Below are positions 37,570 through 46,393 of a DNA stretch of 64,000 bases, one piece after another. The notes below the pieces were generated by a model that was not told the DNA's origin, made no database searches, and saw only the letters and a program-made list of their open reading frames with translations. A program made the translations under genes and the position numbers. The stretch's first letter is position 1. Every line of letters starts with the position of its first letter. This stretch comes from Bacteroidota bacterium (GTDB lineage: Bacteria; Bacteroidota; Bacteroidia; Bacteroidales; Bacteroidaceae): positions 40,557 to 104,556 of the forward strand of contig JAFABV010000056.1 in NCBI GenBank assembly GCA_023425865.1, read 5' to 3'.

Positions 37570-38928
37570 ATGCGAAAATTCAAAGACATTCATATTGCGG
37601 TAGCCGGCACTGGCTACGTAGGACTCAGCATAGCCACCTTGTTAGCCCAGCATCATCAGGTAACGGCAGTAGACGTCATTGCTGATAAGGTGGAAAAAAT
37701 CAATCACCGACAGTCGCCTATACAGGATGAGTATATAGAAAAATACCTGTCTGACGAGCACCTCCTACCCTATGTCGGCCATCCCAATCCACACGGACAT
37801 GGCTCTTTGGTGGCCACACTCGATGGGCGCGCGGCCTATGCCGACGCCGACTTCGTGGTGATTGCCGCCCCCACCAATTACGACCCCGTCATGAACTATT
37901 TCGACACGAGCCATGTGGAAGAGGTCATCGACCTGGTACTCGAGGTCAACCCCGACGCGGTGATGGTCATCAAGTCGACGATTCCGGTGGGCTATACCAG
38001 CAACCTGTATCTCAAATATGTAGAGAAAGGAGTGAAGAAGTTCAACCTCCTTTTCTCGCCAGAGTTCCTTCGCGAGAGCAAGGCGCTCTACGACAACCTC
38101 TACCCCAGCCGTATCATCGTGGGGTATCCGGAAGTGAGCGACAAACCCGAGGATGACGAAGAGAGGCAGGCCATCGAGTCGGTCACTGATGTGGCACAGC
38201 TCAAGGAGTCGGCCAAGACCTTTGCCCAGCTCCTGCAAGAAGGTGCCATCAAACAAGACATAGACACGCTCTTCATGGGCATGAAAGAGGCCGAGGCCGT
38301 GAAGCTCTTTGCCAACACTTACCTCGCGCTGCGCGTGAGCTACTTCAACGAACTCGACACCTACGCCGAGATGAAAGGCCTCGACACCAAGGACATCATC
38401 GAGGGCGTGGGGCTCGACCCACGTATCGGCACACATTACAACAATCCGTCCTTCGGCTATGGCGGCTACTGTCTGCCCAAAGACACCAAGCAGCTGTTGG
38501 CCAACTACCAAGACGTGCCCGAGAACCTCATCGAGGCCATCGTCGAGAGCAACCGCACCCGCAAAGACTACATCGCCGATGCCGTGCTCCGCAAGGCGGG
38601 ATACTACGCCGAGAATGGGCAGTGGGACATGGCTAAGGAAAAGCCCTGTGTCATAGGTGTCTACCGACTGACGATGAAGTCAAACTCCGACAACTTCCGC
38701 CAGTCGGCCATTCAGGGAATCATGAAGCGCATCAAGGCCAAAGGGGCCGAGGTGATCATCTACGAACCCACCCTCGAAGACGGCACCACCTTCTTCGGCA
38801 GCAAGGTGGTCAACGACCTCGCCGACTTCAAATCACAAAGCAAAGCCATCATCGCCAACCGCTTCGACGATGCCCTAAAAGATGTTGAGCCGAAGGTATA
38901 CACCCGCGACATCTTCCGCCGCGACTAA
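37570..38928 (+). CDS. UDP-sugar (UDP-glucose) 6-dehydrogenase
   Basis: The 452 residues show the UDP-glucose/GDP-mannose dehydrogenase layout: NAD-binding VAGTGYVGLSIATLLA at the N-terminus, the middle dimerisation helices (FANTYLALRVSYFNELDTYA), the catalytic-Cys motif FGYGGYCLPKDTKQL, and a C-terminal UDP-binding domain. The enzyme oxidises the C6 hydroxyl of a UDP-hexose twice, giving a UDP-uronic acid, usually UDP-glucuronate. The next gene, a UDP-glucuronate 4-epimerase relative, is 5 bp downstream and would use this product. Substrate is inferred from family and context. Confidence 0.92.
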   Translation: MRKFKDIHIAVAGTGYVGLSIATLLAQHHQVTAVDVIADKVEKINHRQSPIQDEYIEKYLSDEHLLPYVGHPNPHGHGSLVATLDGRAAYADADFVVIAAPTNYDPVMNYFDTSHVEEVIDLVLEVNPDAVMVIKSTIPVGYTSNLYLKYVEKGVKKFNLLFSPEFLRESKALYDNLYPSRIIVGYPEVSDKPEDDEERQAIESVTDVAQLKESAKTFAQLLQEGAIKQDIDTLFMGMKEAEAVKLFANTYLALRVSYFNELDTYAEMKGLDTKDIIEGVGLDPRIGTHYNNPSFGYGGYCLPKDTKQLLANYQDVPENLIEAIVESNRTRKDYIADAVLRKAGYYAENGQWDMAKEKPCVIGVYRLTMKSNSDNFRQSAIQGIMKRIKAKGAEVIIYEPTLEDGTTFFGSKVVNDLADFKSQSKAIIANRFDDALKDVEPKVYTRDIFRRD

Positions 38929-38933
38929 AGAAA

Positions 38934-40106
38934 ATGTTACAGAACAATATCATCCTTGAAGGCAAAACCGTCCTCATAACAGGTGTCGCCGGTTTCATTG
39001 GCAGCAATCTTGCCCAGCGGCTTTTCCATGATGTGCGTCACATTACCGTGGTTGGCATCGATTCCATCACCGACTACTATGATGTGAGCATCAAACATCA
39101 ACGCCTCGTGAACTTGGAAACCGCGCCCGTCAACGACGACACCCACCGCCAGCAGTGGGTATTCGTTCAGGGCGACATTGCCGACAGGCAGCTTGTCGAC
39201 CAGCTCTTTGCCGACTACCGCCCACACGTGGTCGTCAACCTCGCCGCACAGGCTGGCGTGCGCTACAGCATCACCCATCCCGACGCTTACATCCAGAGCA
39301 ACCTCATCGGCTTCTACAACCTTCTCGAAGCCTGCCGTCACTCCATAGAAGAGGCGCGGCAGACGGACGACGACAGGCACATACCGCCGCTATCGAAGCC
39401 CGCCGCACCCACTGCCTCACGGCGTTCCACGCATGGGGTAGAACACTTTGTATACGCTTCCTCATCGTCGGTCTATGGCTCCAACACAAAGGTACCCTAT
39501 TCCATCGATGACAAAGTAGACAATCCGGTCAGCCTCTATGCCGCCACCAAGAAGAGCAACGAGCTCATGGCCCATGCCTACAGCAAACTCTATAACATCC
39601 CTTCCACAGGTCTGCGCTTCTTCACGGTATACGGTCCTGCCGGACGTCCCGACATGGCTTACTTCGGTTTCACCGACAAACTCGTCAAGGGCGGAACCAT
39701 CAAGATCTTCAACTATGGCAACTGCAAACGCGACTTCACCTATATCGATGACATTGTCGAGGGAGTTGTCCGTGTCATGCGGCATGCTCCCGAGAAGCGG
39801 AAAGGAGAAGACGGGCTACCCATCCCGCCCTATAAGCTGTACAACATTGGCAACAACGCTCCCGAGAACCTTCTTGACTTTGTCACCATTCTGGAGGAAG
39901 AACTCGTCCGGGCCGGCGTACTCCCTGCCGACTTCGACTTCGAGGCCCACAAAGAGCTTGTTCCCATGCAGCCCGGCGACGTCCCCGTCACTTATGCCGA
40001 CACCACTCCCTTGGAGCAAGACTTTGGCTTCAAGCCCAACACGCCACTTCGCACCGGACTACGGAAGTTTGCCGAGTGGTATAAGGAGTATAGAGGTGGA
40101 GAATAG
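38934..40106 (+). CDS. NAD-dependent epimerase, UDP-glucuronate 4-epimerase type
   Basis: A 390-residue extended SDR: VLITGVAGFIGSNLAQRL at the start, VNLAAQAGVRYSITHPDAYI, the Ser motif VYASSSSVYGSN, catalytic Tyr-x3-Lys in SLYAATKKSNE, and FTVYGPAGRPDMAYFGF. The last motif and the partner gene favour UDP-glucuronate 4-epimerase (to UDP-galacturonate). An unusual hydrophilic insertion of about 25 residues (EEARQTDDDRHIPPLSKPA and on) lies before the VEHFVYASSSS strand. It overlaps nothing and starts 5 bp after the dehydrogenase stop, so the pair is translationally linked. Confidence 0.9.
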   Translation: MLQNNIILEGKTVLITGVAGFIGSNLAQRLFHDVRHITVVGIDSITDYYDVSIKHQRLVNLETAPVNDDTHRQQWVFVQGDIADRQLVDQLFADYRPHVVVNLAAQAGVRYSITHPDAYIQSNLIGFYNLLEACRHSIEEARQTDDDRHIPPLSKPAAPTASRRSTHGVEHFVYASSSSVYGSNTKVPYSIDDKVDNPVSLYAATKKSNELMAHAYSKLYNIPSTGLRFFTVYGPAGRPDMAYFGFTDKLVKGGTIKIFNYGNCKRDFTYIDDIVEGVVRVMRHAPEKRKGEDGLPIPPYKLYNIGNNAPENLLDFVTILEEELVRAGVLPADFDFEAHKELVPMQPGDVPVTYADTTPLEQDFGFKPNTPLRTGLRKFAEWYKEYRGGE

Positions 40107-40302
40107 GCGCAAAGCGTAATATAGTCGGGAAAGCGGCCAGTTCACAGCCAAGCGGTAACTCTGTACCACCCATAAAAGAGCCAAGCGCCCAAGGGAAGCA
40201 AAGGCATGAATGACTTCAACAGGCTGTCTGCCCCTCTCCCATCTCGGTGCTCACATCTTTACAATATGATTCTATTCAAGTTTATTTTCAAAATATAAAG
40301 TT

Positions 40303-40422
40303 ATGTCAAAAACCACACATTTGTACCGTTGTCCGCTCTGCGGCCGTGAAGTCATCACCGATGGCACCGAAACCGAACCACCCTATTGCTGCCACGAACC
40401 CATGGAGCTGATAGAGGAGTAG
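40303..40422 (+). CDS. 39-residue rubredoxin-like zinc-ribbon protein
   Basis: A very short gene: ATG 40303 to TAG 40420-40422, 39 residues. The sequence has CPLCG near residue 10-14 and YCCHEPMELIEE at the end, so two Cys pairs (CxxC and CC) that can hold one metal, in the manner of the desulforedoxin/rubredoxin-like ribbon heads. PPYCCHEPMELIEE resembles the conserved end of small zinc-ribbon proteins in Bacteroidales. It follows the polysaccharide genes but is about 200 bp away; a hairpin follows at 40453. Function unknown; metal binding inferred. Confidence 0.75.
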   Translation: MSKTTHLYRCPLCGREVITDGTETEPPYCCHEPMELIEE

Positions 40423-40452
40423 GACAGAATGCCCGAACCATATCATGAACTT

Positions 40453-40483
40453 AAAGGCAGAGAGCAGCAGTCTCTCTACCTTT
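40453..40483 (+). terminator. Terminator-like hairpin after the zinc-ribbon gene
   Basis: AAAGGCAGAGAG (40453-40464), 7-base loop, CTCTCTACCTTT (40472-40483): a 12-bp stem with one mismatch, 30 bp after the stop. No T-run after the hairpin, so strength is uncertain. Confidence 0.55.
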
Positions 40484-40631
40484 ATGCCATACTACAACCC
40501 ACCTGAGGTAACGCCCTCAGTGGGTAATCCACCTTTCGTCCAATACCACTTATCTTTCGCCGTACACCCTTACTTAACCCATTACCACCACCTTCCATAA
40601 TGCCTCGCGGAAGGAAACCTTCTCTCATCCC

Positions 40632-40667
40632 CCCCTCAAAAAAAAACTTCGCGCTGCATACCCATGA
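40632..40667. repeat. A-run/CATGATG element, copy 2
   Basis: CCTCAAAAAAAAACTTCGC then CATACCCATGATG. A related half (CATACCCTTGATG) follows directly, in imperfect tandem. Compare 31417-31450. Confidence 0.45.
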
Positions 40668-40767
40668 TGCACCACATACCCTTGATGCGGTGCATACATA
40701 AACACAAGTCAAGGAAAAACATCCCCACCATTTTTTCCCACTGAGCCCGTGCGCCGTAATCTGTGGC

Positions 40768-42438
40768 TTAGCTCAACCCCACAATGTGACCATCGACAAT
40801 GTCGATATGATTGGCCTGCGGATTGGCCGGAAGCCCCACCATGCGGAGTATGCTGCCAGCGATGGCCACTATCATCTCGGCACCGCTGTTGATGACCAGG
40901 TCCTCTATCTCCATCTTGAACCCCTCTGTTGGCCCAATCATATTGGCGTCAGTAGAGAAGCTGTACTGCGTCTTGGCGATGCATACCGGGAAATGCTCCA
41001 TGCCCAACTCCTTGATGTGCTTGAGTTGCTGCTTGGCTTTCTTAGAGTAGCTGACCTTGCCAGCGCCATATATCTCCTTGGAGACCTTCTCGATCTTTGT
41101 CTCGATACTCTCCTCCAACTGATAAAGCGGCATGAGCTCACCCGAAGGCAGTTTGTCGATGGTGTCGACCACCAGGCGTGCCAGTTCCTCAGCACCCTTG
41201 CCACCCTCTGCGAAAGCGTTGTTGACCGCGAATCCCACGTTGAGCACATCCTCGCAATGCCTGCGCACGCAGTTGATCTCTTCCTCCTGGTCGTTGCTGT
41301 AACGGTTGAAGCAGACCACTACTCGCTGATTGAATTTGCGCAGGTTGGCCACGTGCTTGTCAAGATTCCAAAAACCCTGCATCACGCCTTGGAGACCGGG
41401 CTCCTTGATCATGGCCAATGGTACACCCCCATGCATCTTGAGCGACTGAAGCGTAACGACGAGCACAGCCACGTCGGGATTGAGTGCTGCCTTCTGGCAT
41501 TTGATGTCGTAGAATTTCTCCGCACCGAGGTCAGCGCCAAAGCCCGCTTCGGTAATGGCATATTCGCCGTAAGTGAGCGCCGCCTTTGTAGCTACCACAG
41601 AGTTGCATCCGTGAGCTATATTGGCAAACGGACCGCAGTGGATGAATGCCGGAGTACCCTCAGTGGTCTGCACGAGGTTGGGGTTGAGGGCGTCTTTGAG
41701 CAATACGGTGATAGCTCCCTCCACGCCTAAGTCCTTCACGTAGAACGGCTTGTTGTCGTAGTTGAATCCGAGGAGAATATTGCCTATGCGCCGCTTGAGA
41801 TCGTCAATGCCCGTGGCAAAACACATGATGGCCATGATCTCTGAGGCAGGAGTGATGTCAAATCCCGACTCGGCCACGAGTCCGTTGGTGTGGGGGCCAA
41901 TGCCCGTGACAATCTGGCGGAGCGAGCGGTCGTTGACGTCGAGCACCCGTTTCCACAATATCTCCTTGAGGGCAAACCCATCTTTGGCATGCTGATAAAG
42001 ATAATTGTCGAGCAGAGCTGAAATCATGTTGTTGGCCGAGGTGATGGCGTGGAAGTCGCCCGTAAAATGCAGGTTGATTTTCTCCATGGGCAACACCTGG
42101 GCATAACCACCGCCGGCAGCCCCACCCTTCTGACCAAAACAAGGGCCCAACGACGGTTCACGCAGCGCCAAGACGGCTTTCTTGCCGATGCGGTTCAGTC
42201 CGAGAGCAAGACCAACAGACACGGTGGTCTTGCCAATGCCGGCCTTCGTGGGACTGATGGCAGTGACAAGTATGAGGTGGTGCTTTGCCATCTCCTCCTC
42301 CTTGATGGCGTCTATGTCTACTTTAGCGATATATTTTCCATGCTGTTCCAGGTAACTGGAATCAATACGAACATCTGCCGCGACATCAGTGATAGGTCTT
42401 AACTGGGTCTCCTGTGCAATCTCAATATCTGTTTTCAT
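40768..42438 (-). CDS. fhs: Formate-tetrahydrofolate ligase
   Basis: Fhs makes 10-formyl-tetrahydrofolate from formate, THF and ATP, supplying one-carbon units for purine synthesis. The 556-residue protein has the family P-loop (ISPTKAGIGKTTVSVGLALGL), the strongly conserved LREPSLGPCFGQKGGAAGGGYAQV in pieces, and the C-terminal SFSTDANMIGPTEGF. Length is normal. Start at ATG 42438, about 27 bp downstream of a TACTTTTG element. Single gene; the next upstream sequence holds repeat array 3. Confidence 0.96.
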   Translation of the reverse strand: MKTDIEIAQETQLRPITDVAADVRIDSSYLEQHGKYIAKVDIDAIKEEEMAKHHLILVTAISPTKAGIGKTTVSVGLALGLNRIGKKAVLALREPSLGPCFGQKGGAAGGGYAQVLPMEKINLHFTGDFHAITSANNMISALLDNYLYQHAKDGFALKEILWKRVLDVNDRSLRQIVTGIGPHTNGLVAESGFDITPASEIMAIMCFATGIDDLKRRIGNILLGFNYDNKPFYVKDLGVEGAITVLLKDALNPNLVQTTEGTPAFIHCGPFANIAHGCNSVVATKAALTYGEYAITEAGFGADLGAEKFYDIKCQKAALNPDVAVLVVTLQSLKMHGGVPLAMIKEPGLQGVMQGFWNLDKHVANLRKFNQRVVVCFNRYSNDQEEEINCVRRHCEDVLNVGFAVNNAFAEGGKGAEELARLVVDTIDKLPSGELMPLYQLEESIETKIEKVSKEIYGAGKVSYSKKAKQQLKHIKELGMEHFPVCIAKTQYSFSTDANMIGPTEGFKMEIEDLVINSGAEMIVAIAGSILRMVGLPANPQANHIDIVDGHIVGLS

Positions 42439-42464
42439 ATGAAAGGTTTAATGTAATGAAAGTG

Positions 42465-42472
42465 CAAAAGTA
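42465..42472 (-). promoter_or_regulatory. -7 promoter element of fhs
   Basis: Complement reads TACTTTTG, an exact TAnnTTTG match about 27 bp before the start. No upstream TTG at the expected spacing. Confidence 0.5.
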
Positions 42473-42687
42473 CATCTTCTTTTTTTATTCGATGTATATT
42501 TTACGAATATTTGCATCGCTCAAGCCTTCGCTCATGCGATACTCCTACATCACACCCCCGAAGTCCTCTTGATGTTCCGCATACGGTTTTGTGCCGACGC
42601 CTCAGCCTCCCCTTGGCGTTATGATGGCTCAGTAGAATCATCGTGGGGCTAAAGTCACCCCACCATAGTTATACTGAGCTGTAATGA

Positions 42688-42779
42688 TTCTATATAAAAC
42701 TATAGAATCATTTAATATAGAACCATCGGATGGTTTCATATAGAACCACGGAATAGTTTTATATAGAATTATTTTTCCC
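42688..42779. repeat. Array 3 of the 23-bp double-palindrome repeat (4 units)
   Basis: Units start at 42688, 42711, 42734 and 42757. First halves: TTCTATATAAAA, TTTAATATAGAA, TTTCATATAGAA and TTTTATATAGAA. Second halves: CTATAGAATCA, CCATCGGATGG (perfect palindrome type), CCACGGAATAG, and a lost fourth copy (TTATTTTTCCC). The most decayed of the three arrays, but on the same 23-bp period. It lies between two genes of the same orientation. Confidence 0.93.
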
Positions 42780-42920
42780 GCCCGGCCACTGCGCGGAGCC
42801 AGACAACGGGTTAGGCAATGTCAAAGCGGTGTGGTGGAGTGATGGGACAACCTTCGGCACAACACAAACACGGTATCTTAGAAGCATGAGTACCAAGGTG
42901 TACTGCACCTCTTGCCCCCT

Positions 42921-43658
42921 TTACAGCAGTTTGCCCAAGAAGTCTTTCAGGCGCTGGGTGCGTGGCTGCTGAAAGATTTGTTGGGGTGTGCCGTCTTCGG
43001 TGATGTATCCGTCGCTGAAGAAGAGCACGCGGGAGGCTACCTCGCGTGCGAAGGCCATCTCATGGGTCACCACCATCATGGTCATGCCCTCGGCAGCCAA
43101 CTGGCGCATGAGGGCCAGCACCTCGCCAACCATCTCGGGGTCGAGGGCCGAGGTGGGCTCGTCGAAGAGCATGATGTCGGGATTCATCGCCAAGGCCCTG
43201 ACGATGGCAATGCGCTGCTTCTGGCCACCCGAAAGCACGTCGGGATATTGGTCGGCCTTATCGAGAAGACCAATGCGCGCGAGCAGTTCGTTGGCCTTAG
43301 CCGTGGCTTGCTCACGAGTCAGGCGTGCTAAGGTGACGGGCGCCAGCATGATGTTCTGCCGAATGGTCATGTTGGGAAAGAGGTTGAACTGCTGGAACAC
43401 CATCCCCATGCGGCTTCGCAGGCGGTTGATGTCGGTGGCGGGAGAGGTGATGTCGACACCCTCGAAGGTGATGGTGCCCGAGGTGGGCTGCTCCAACAGG
43501 TTGAGCGACCGCAGGAAAGTAGACTTGCCGCAACCCGAGGGCCCGATGATGGCAATGACTTCGCCACGACCCACGGTAAGACTTACGTCACGAAGAACGG
43601 TGTGGCTGCCGAAGCTCTTGCTGAGGTGACTGACTTCAAGGAGTATATTCGAGTTCAT
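42921..43658 (-). CDS. Amino-acid ABC transporter ATP-binding protein (GlnQ type)
   Basis: A 245-residue ABC ATPase of the polar amino-acid importer class: Walker A GPSGCGKSTFLRSLNLLEQP, Q-loop MVFQQFNLFPNMT, signature LSGGQKQRIAIVRAL, Walker B MLFDEPTSALDPEMVGEVL and H-loop VVTHEMAFAREV. It drives uptake of an amino acid through the membrane partner encoded 15 bp upstream. The two genes form one operon with the fused binding-protein/permease first. Specificity (glutamine, cystine and others) cannot be read from the ATPase. Confidence 0.94.
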   Translation of the reverse strand: MNSNILLEVSHLSKSFGSHTVLRDVSLTVGRGEVIAIIGPSGCGKSTFLRSLNLLEQPTSGTITFEGVDITSPATDINRLRSRMGMVFQQFNLFPNMTIRQNIMLAPVTLARLTREQATAKANELLARIGLLDKADQYPDVLSGGQKQRIAIVRALAMNPDIMLFDEPTSALDPEMVGEVLALMRQLAAEGMTMMVVTHEMAFAREVASRVLFFSDGYITEDGTPQQIFQQPRTQRLKDFLGKLL

Positions 43659-43673
43659 GTGATGGTTGTTGGG

Positions 43674-45203
43674 TTATGACTGACGCTCGCTCTTTCGCAT
43701 CGACTTCTCTAATCGGCTCACGCCGGCCGACAGCGCCATGACGATGGCAAGATATACCAGTGCCACAAGCGTGAGGGGCATCATGGCATCGTAAGTGACA
43801 GACCGTATGATGTCACTGCCTTTGGTGAGGTCCACCAGTCCGATGTATCCGCTGATAGAGGTCTCCTTGAGCAGCACGATGAGTTCGTTGCCCATGGCAG
43901 GCAACACGTTCTTGAAGGCCTGGGGCAGGATAATGAGCTGCATGGTCTTGCCATACGACAGTCCTAAGCTGCGCCCCGCCTCCATCTGCCCCTTGTCGAT
44001 AGACTGTATGCCGGCACGCACAATCTCGGCCAGATAGGCCGCCGAGTTGAGCCCAAAGGCCACCACCGCCACCAACACCTTGCTGACGTTGGCCGAGGCG
44101 AAGACCACATAGTAGATGATGAGCAGTTGCACCATGGTGGGTGTGCCTCGGATGATGGTGAGGTAGAGGCGGCAGAGGGCATTGAGCAGGGTGAGCCCTC
44201 CCCTGCTGTCGTGGGTGCTGCGGACGATGGCAATGGCCGAACCCAGCACCAGCGATATGAGCATGGCAAGGATGGTGATCAGCAGCGTATTGCCCAGCCC
44301 GGTGAGCAGGTAGAGATAGCGGTTGGCGTCGATGAAATTGGCCTTGAACTTCTCAGCCAGACTCATGCCAACGGCAGTCGGGGCCTTGCCCCTGACAATG
44401 ACCACCTGTCGTGAGGCGGCATAAGGTGATGAGAACAGCACGTTCTTGCTACGTTCGGGGGTGACGGTGAAGGCTGAGGCACCGAGGTCTACCTTGCCGC
44501 TCTGCACGGCGGTGATGATCGACTCGAAGGCCATCTCCTCGATAGACAGCGTCATGCCCAACTCGTCGCAAATGGCCTGGACAATGTCTATATCGATGCC
44601 CACAACCTTTCCGTCGGCAAAATACTCGTAGGGTTTGTAGTTGGCATTGGTGCCCACCACCAGGGTGCCGTTGTTACAGGCCACCTGACGCTTGCTGTAG
44701 GCCACGTCGCGGCCATAACGGATGTGCCCCCGGGCTATGCTGTCGAGCATGCCCGTCCTGCGCAACTTGTCGAGCGCCGCGTCGACACGGGCCATCAGCT
44801 CATGCCTATCCTTGGCTGCACAAAAGGCGTAGTTGTCGTGGGAGAACTCCTCGGGCAGGAGGGCGAGTTCTGGGTTTTGACGCACAAAGGCCAGCGCGGG
44901 CTGCTCGTCTTCGATCATACAGTCGATCTTGCCCTGCATGAGCGCCTGTACGGCGTCGGCCGAATTGGCATAGCGCTCGACGGTGGTACCGGCGGCATCG
45001 CCCTCGTAGTGTGAGGCCATGACATCGCCCGTGGTACCCAGTTGCACACCGATGGTCTTGCCAGCAATGTCTTTCAGCGATGAAAGACTTCCCGAGGGAT
45101 TATTCTTGAAGGGCAGGCACAGCCAAATGATGATACCCAATGCGGCCAAAACGCCCGCGACAATGAGCCACGGGGTTCGGGAATGTGGAAACGTTATTTG
45201 CAC
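43674..45203 (-). CDS. Amino-acid ABC transporter fused substrate-binding protein/permease
   Basis: About 509 residues. An N-terminal anchor (PWLIVAGVLAALGIIIWLCLPF) is followed by a lobe-2-like half of an SBP_bac_3 domain (SLKDIAGKTIGVQLGTTGDV to MLDSIARGHI). A lobe-1-like half comes next (NGTLVVGTNANYKPYEYF, VVGIDIDIVQAICDELGM, SAFTVTPERSKNVLFSSPYA), then the permease with EAGRSLGLSYGKTM. Normal proteins place lobe 1 before lobe 2. I chose GTG 45203 because the TACCTTTG promoter element at 45246-45253 covers the longer TTG start. It is operonic with the ATPase. Confidence 0.85.
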   Translation of the reverse strand: MQITFPHSRTPWLIVAGVLAALGIIIWLCLPFKNNPSGSLSSLKDIAGKTIGVQLGTTGDVMASHYEGDAAGTTVERYANSADAVQALMQGKIDCMIEDEQPALAFVRQNPELALLPEEFSHDNYAFCAAKDRHELMARVDAALDKLRRTGMLDSIARGHIRYGRDVAYSKRQVACNNGTLVVGTNANYKPYEYFADGKVVGIDIDIVQAICDELGMTLSIEEMAFESIITAVQSGKVDLGASAFTVTPERSKNVLFSSPYAASRQVVIVRGKAPTAVGMSLAEKFKANFIDANRYLYLLTGLGNTLLITILAMLISLVLGSAIAIVRSTHDSRGGLTLLNALCRLYLTIIRGTPTMVQLLIIYYVVFASANVSKVLVAVVAFGLNSAAYLAEIVRAGIQSIDKGQMEAGRSLGLSYGKTMQLIILPQAFKNVLPAMGNELIVLLKETSISGYIGLVDLTKGSDIIRSVTYDAMMPLTLVALVYLAIVMALSAGVSRLEKSMRKSERQS

Positions 45204-45245
45204 GCTAATGTTATCTCTTACAATCAACCCAATGGGGTTTGGGTG

Positions 45246-45253
45246 CAAAGGTA
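45246..45253 (-). promoter_or_regulatory. -7 promoter element of the amino-acid ABC operon
   Basis: Complement reads TACCTTTG (exact TAnnTTTG). It overlaps the TTG at 45248, which excludes that codon as start and favours GTG 45203. Confidence 0.5.
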
Positions 45254-45388
45254 GTGAAAAAAAACGAAAGGGGAAGAATGTGTTGACCTAACTTTCGGGT
45301 ATCATCCATTTTGGATGACTACGCCCTGAGCGTCCGCGAGACCGTATGCGTAGTGTGCACGCCGTGCACGACGAGGGTGTAAGGTCTT

Positions 45389-46393
45389 CTAAAATTCAAT
45401 GTAATAGCTCACGCTGGTGTCAATCCGCGTCATAGAGCGCTCTTGTGCCACCTGTGCCTTGACTACGAGATTCTTGAGCAGTTCGGCATTGACACCTGCC
45501 GTGGCTACCTTATAGTCGGCGTTATGCGGGGTAGACAGCCAGTCGTAACGCACGAAGGGAGGTATCTTGTCTGTAAGCCGATACCCCACCTCGGCGCCAA
45601 GGGCAATGTCATCGTGTACGGAGAGGTAAACATACTGAGCGCTGGCAATCCAGCGCCCGCGGTCGCAAACGATGTCGGCACTGAGGTAGGTGGCCCGCTG
45701 ACCATGCTCTACCATGCCGTCTGAAGTGAGCTTACTATGCTTGGCCCCTTTGCCATGAAATCCTGACACCCCCAGACTGATGCCATCAACGGGCTAATAG
45801 TCTATTCTGGCCGCCACCCCAAGGCTATGTGAACTGTGCAGATTTCCACCCAAATGCGCCAAATAACCCAACCAATAGTCCCACTTGCCATGCTGTACTG
45901 TCAAGGCAACACCCGTCTCGTGCCACTTCATGGGAAGGACACAGCCCTCGGCCAACGGGTCGTAGACAGTGAGACCCGTGCCCCGAAAACTGCTGGTAAG
46001 GCCTACAGGAACTTTCAAGATACCGATCAACAGCTGCGCTTCTGGCACAAGGTCTTTCTGCAGGTACGCCCAATTGCAAGAATGCATATCCCGAAAACTT
46101 TGAGGTTTCAAGCCACATTCTTGAAGATACTCCACGTCCTGTTCGGTAGAAAAATGCCATCCCTTACCCAAGTGTAGGGTGAGGTCGAGTATGACATGCG
46201 GGAAGTCTATGGTATGGCGGTCTTCTCCAAAGAAGTTGTAGCCATAGTTAGCCTCGGTATAAAAAGCGCCCTCTATCCATGACTGCTTATGCTGTGCCTT
46301 GCCGTTGGTGAAAAAAGCGAGAAGCCCTATGACTATTAGGGAAATTCTCCAGACTTCACACGTCGGGTCTTCGTAGGTTTCTTCAGTTTTCAT
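45389..46393 (-). pseudogene. Porin-like outer-membrane beta-barrel gene split by an in-frame TAG
   Basis: The N-terminal part (ATG 46393) has a hydrophobic signal (LIVIGLLAFFTNGKAQ) and barrel strands such as EANYGYNFFGEDRHT and YWLGYLAHLGGNLHSSHS. At 45794-45796 the frame reads TAG right after AARIDY, and the same frame continues without shift (PVDGISLGVSGFHGKG) to an aromatic C-terminal strand SVSYYIEF, the usual end of a barrel. The sum is about 334 codons, a plausible porin size. A single nonsense mutation therefore breaks the gene, unless the stop is read through. A complete promoter and a 9-bp dyad precede it. Substrate unknown. Confidence 0.8.

Larger units (their letters stand above)
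40423..40767. other. 345-bp intergenic region with two hairpins and an A-run element
   Basis: No gene. It contains the 40453 hairpin, a second hairpin at 40497-40525 (ACCCACCTGAGG with CCTCAGTGGGT, nearly perfect), and the A-run/CATGATG element at 40632-40667. Confidence 0.55.
42439..42920. other. Intergenic region with fhs promoter, a hairpin and repeat array 3
   Basis: About 480 bp without a gene. It holds the fhs -7 element (42465-42472), a 6-bp hairpin at 42643-42663 (GTGGGG with CCCCAC) and the 23-bp array at 42688-42779. Confidence 0.6.

Noticed and set aside
45204..45248. TTG start giving a longer binding-protein/permease
   Set aside because: The TTG lies inside the -7 promoter element at 45246-45253, so it is not transcribed.
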